Assembly (NCBI RefSeq): GCF_003351785.1
Contig: NZ_CP031230.1
Coordinates: 1,426,001 to 1,490,000 of the forward strand
From: Sporosarcina sp. PTS2304
Lineage (GTDB): Bacteria > Bacillota > Bacilli > Bacillales_A > Planococcaceae
DNA length: 64,000 nt
Direction: 5' to 3'
Numbering within the stretch: the first letter of the stretch is position 1; the number at the start of each line of letters is the position of its first letter. Shown piece by piece: positions 61,399 to 64,000 of this stretch. The notes below the pieces were generated by a model. The model worked only from the letters and a program-made list of their open reading frames with translations, did no database searches and had not been told where the DNA came from. The translations under genes and the position numbers were made by a program.

Positions 61399-64000
61399 TT
61401 AACTTAAAATTAATTTGGTTTTACTATACCCTTCTTTCATTTTCGTCACTAATAAAGTGGCAGGAATCGCCTCTTTCATCTCTTCAATATGTGAAATTAC
61501 ACCGATCATTCTTCCTGACTGTTGAAGTGCGATTAACGTATCTATAGCTTTCTGTACAGCTTCCTCGTCAAGCGCTCCAAATCCTTCATCAATGAACATA
61601 GTCTCCATCCGCACAGCACCTTGAAAACTTTGAATGACATCGGCCATTCCTAGGGCTAAACAGAGAGAGGCGTTAAACTTCTCTCCCCCTGACAAAGTCT
61701 TTACATCTCTCGTTTGTCCTGTATATGCATCGTGAACGTCTATCCCAAGTCCACTCTGCCTTCCACGTGTCTCTTGGCGATCACTTCGAACCAATTCGTA
61801 TTGACCATTAGACAATTCTCGTAAACGTATATTTGCAGCTTGAATGATCCGCTCCAAATACTCGATTTGAATATAGCGCTCAAATGAAATCTTTAATCGA
61901 TTCTGACCACGTATAACATCATATAAGTTCGTTACTTTCCCAAAATTTTCTTCTAATGAAACAATACGTGATTTACTCATTTCCAGTTGCTTATAGAAGT
62001 CATCTGCCGCTAGTTTCCATGCTTCCATTTGATTGTATACTGTTAATGCTTTCTCATACTGTTCTTTTGCTTGCTGAACCTGTTGTTCAATTATATCCAG
62101 TTCTACAAGTTGTTTTCCTTCCGTTGCGATCATTAACTCTTCGATTGTTGTTTTTACTGTATGTAGCTGTTGTTCATAGGATTGTAGAATATGCTGTATT
62201 TCCTTTCTGCGATCAATAGCTAATTTCACCTTTTGATACATTGTTTCCGAATCAAATCCTTGTTCTTTAAGGCGCTTTTCAAAAGTATGTTTACTGTTTA
62301 TCGCCTTTCCTTCCATTTCAGCAACAGCCTGCTTTTCCATTTGCTGACGTGACTCAAGCTTTGTTTGCGCATTGATAGCTTCGTTAAGTTGTTGCTGAAC
62401 TCGTGTCCAAGCGTCTTCCAGTCGTTCACTAAGTTGCTCTTTTTCTTTAATTTTTCGTTGTAAGTCCGAAAGTTCCCTAATTTCCTCAGGGATAGTTGAA
62501 ATCGAATGAGTATAGAGCGCTTGTTTAGTTTGCCACTCACTATTTCTATCGTTGCGCAGTTGTTGTAATTCTTTCAATTTTTCTTTCTGTGTTTCTTGGG
62601 CGGTTTCCAATCGCTCATTTGTTACTTTTTTACCTTTTAAAGTTTCCCGATTTTTCCGTAAAACAGCTACTTTCTGCGATAATTCCAGTTGATCTTTCTC
62701 ATAATCATGCTCTAAATCGACATGTTGCTCTGCAAACTCTACCTCTATTATTTCTAATCGCTGGAGTAGTTGTTGTCTTTCCACTTGCTTTACATGAAAA
62801 TATTGAACTTTTACTTGCAATTCTTTCTTCGCTTCGTCTACTTCTCGTTTAGTTACTTGTTGCTCATTGGTTTGTACTGCCTTTGCAGGGTGCTCCTGAC
62901 TACCACATACTGGACACGCTTCTCCTGCATGTAATGAAGATGCTAATAGCTCTGCTTGATTACTTAACCAAAGGCTCTCAAGCTTCTCGTAAGTAACTGT
63001 ACTCCTTTCATATTCAGACGTAGCCGTTTTATACTGCTCGTCTACTTCGTTAAACACCGACTGTTGGTAGTGATAGTGTTTTACACGTTTGGCAATATCA
63101 GTTACAGCGGATAATTGATCAACGAAATACTCATATTCTTCCAATGTACTTTCAAGTTCGTTTATTTCATTCTTTTGTGAAGTAATGATGTTTTGTTGTT
63201 TTTCTATTTCTTGAAGAACCCGTTGTAATTGGCTATCAATCTGCTTCACATTTTTATGTAGACCTTCTATTTCTTGAAGCTGCAAAGTTAGACCAGAGAC
63301 AGTTGGTAAAAAGCTTTTTAATTGTGTAAGCTCTTCTTTAATTACTGTACGCTCTCGTTCCTTTGCTTGTTGTTCTGAATGATTTACTGTTATTTCCGCT
63401 AATTTTTGATTTGCCGTCGTCAGCATTTCAACTGCTTCTTTATAGCTGTTTTCTTTATGTTTCAGCTCCACTGTATTTGTTTGAACTTGTTGTTCCAAGT
63501 CTTCTAGCATGGCCGCACGCTCTGCCGCTTGAAGCTGTTGCTTGAAAAGCCTCATTTCTTCTGCTTGTTCTTCAAGTTGCGTAAGCTCCTGCTGACGTGT
63601 AGCAAGCGCTTTACATTGTTCGTTACTATAGCGTGCACTGTATAATTCTTTTTGTTTTACGTCGTGCAATTTATAAAGAGTTGCATATTCTTTATGACAT
63701 TCAGCAGATTGTTGTGTGTAGTGTAAGTGCTCTTCGTGAAGACCTAGCATAATTTGATTATAGTTCGGATATTCTGATGTTAATTCGTTAAATAATATAG
63801 ACTCTCTTTTAGGCAACTTTGCTGGAATTTGATGAAGAATCGTATCACTCATTTGTTTTTCCTGTATATACGCACTATAAGCTTCTTCTTTTTTCCCTTT
63901 TAGTCGTTCTACTAGTTTTTGATAAGGTTCTGTCTTAAAGATTTTCCGCATAATCGCTTCTTTATTTGTCGTATCAGACGTTAAAAACTTACGAAACTCT
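61399..64000 (-). CDS. sbcC: Exonuclease subunit SbcC, N-terminus beyond window
   Basis: SMC-like ATPase partner of the SbcD nuclease, opens DNA hairpins and processes double-strand ends. About 867 residues are visible; the reading frame continues beyond 64000, so the N-terminal Walker A half is missing. The internal ATG at 63951 is not the start, since FRKFLTSDTT in front of it belongs to the family. Present are two long coiled-coil arms, the zinc hook CPVCGSQEHP, the ABC signature LSGGEKF and Walker B MFIDEGFGALDEE. Confidence 0.95.
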   Translation of the reverse strand, partial: EFRKFLTSDTTNKEAIMRKIFKTEPYQKLVERLKGKKEEAYSAYIQEKQMSDTILHQIPAKLPKRESILFNELTSEYPNYNQIMLGLHEEHLHYTQQSAECHKEYATLYKLHDVKQKELYSARYSNEQCKALATRQQELTQLEEQAEEMRLFKQQLQAAERAAMLEDLEQQVQTNTVELKHKENSYKEAVEMLTTANQKLAEITVNHSEQQAKERERTVIKEELTQLKSFLPTVSGLTLQLQEIEGLHKNVKQIDSQLQRVLQEIEKQQNIITSQKNEINELESTLEEYEYFVDQLSAVTDIAKRVKHYHYQQSVFNEVDEQYKTATSEYERSTVTYEKLESLWLSNQAELLASSLHAGEACPVCGSQEHPAKAVQTNEQQVTKREVDEAKKELQVKVQYFHVKQVERQQLLQRLEIIEVEFAEQHVDLEHDYEKDQLELSQKVAVLRKNRETLKGKKVTNERLETAQETQKEKLKELQQLRNDRNSEWQTKQALYTHSISTIPEEIRELSDLQRKIKEKEQLSERLEDAWTRVQQQLNEAINAQTKLESRQQMEKQAVAEMEGKAINSKHTFEKRLKEQGFDSETMYQKVKLAIDRRKEIQHILQSYEQQLHTVKTTIEELMIATEGKQLVELDIIEQQVQQAKEQYEKALTVYNQMEAWKLAADDFYKQLEMSKSRIVSLEENFGKVTNLYDVIRGQNRLKISFERYIQIEYLERIIQAANIRLRELSNGQYELVRSDRQETRGRQSGLGIDVHDAYTGQTRDVKTLSGGEKFNASLCLALGMADVIQSFQGAVRMETMFIDEGFGALDEEAVQKAIDTLIALQQSGRMIGVISHIEEMKEAIPATLLVTKMKEGYSKTKLILS

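Noticed and set aside
61202..61402. 66-codon plus-strand frame upstream of brnQ
   Set aside because: No ribosome site, and it runs through the sbcC terminator into the end of sbcC.

Overview
The window is a chromosomal segment of a low-GC, endospore-forming member of the Bacillales, most like Planococcaceae such as Sporosarcina or Lysinibacillus (inference from protein flavour and synteny; no database search was possible). It encodes an alpha/beta-type spore protein with a sigma-G-like promoter, two sigma-B-like promoters, CcpA, T-box leaders on tyrS and leuS, EzrA, SftA and YtxGH. Gene order largely follows the B. subtilis 'yt' region (ytdI-sppA ... ytcI-sspA-thiI-nifZ-ezrA ... rpsD-tyrS ... 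acuABC ... ccpA-aroA ... ytxHG-murC-ytpT-ytpR-ytpQ ... ytoP-ytzB-ytnP-trmB ... ytzE-ytzG-ytgP-ytfP-leuS-ytqA-ytqB). No tRNA, rRNA, CRISPR array, prophage or intact insertion sequence was seen.

Layout. 1-7.7 kb: truncated sppA, NAD kinase, an acyl-CoA synthetase, a spore protein, the cysteine desulfurase/ThiI thiolation pair and ezrA. 7.9-13.2 kb: FapA-like DUF342 protein, membrane-anchored trypsin-like protease, YflT stress protein with a sigma-B promoter, a CMD-family protein and a baeRF-type protein. 13.2-16.5 kb: an accessory-looking patch with two copies of a dispersed intergenic repeat, an orphan promoter followed by a hairpin-rich stretch that may be an undescribed RNA, a methionine gamma-lyase-like gene, and rpsD with its long leader. 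16.5-28.6 kb: tyrS with T-box, a class A PBP, acuABC, ccpA, aroA and a large FtsA/PilM-like actin-fold protein. 28.6-39.3 kb: IS-derived remnant, ytxH/ytxG, murC, sftA, ytpR/ytpQ, a lipoprotein, a DUF84 phosphatase, an M42 peptidase and ytzB. 39.5-47.9 kb: YtnP lactonase, the third repeat copy, trmB/NERD-like/dat operon, YtzE regulator, pseudouridine synthase, MurJ-like flippase and a flavoprotein. 48-53 kb: leuS with T-box, ytqA/ytqB, an SDR and a tiny membrane ORF. 53.4-64 kb: an acetate-uptake neighbourhood (DnaQ-like exonuclease, cNMP/CBS/DUF294 protein, ActP, DUF485) with a CcpA site, a divergent GntR regulator, a second IS remnant, brnQ and truncated sbcC.

How parts fit. CcpA is encoded here, and good cre-like sites lie before the actP operon and ytnP. 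Sulfur trafficking is represented by NifS-like desulfurase plus ThiI. Envelope growth and division are represented by EzrA, a class A PBP, MurC, a MurJ-like flippase, SftA and possibly the FtsA-like protein. The strongest candidates for something undescribed are the 13.58-13.93 kb structured transcript, the three-copy repeat with terminal inverted repeats, and the actin-fold protein with tandem C-terminal modules.
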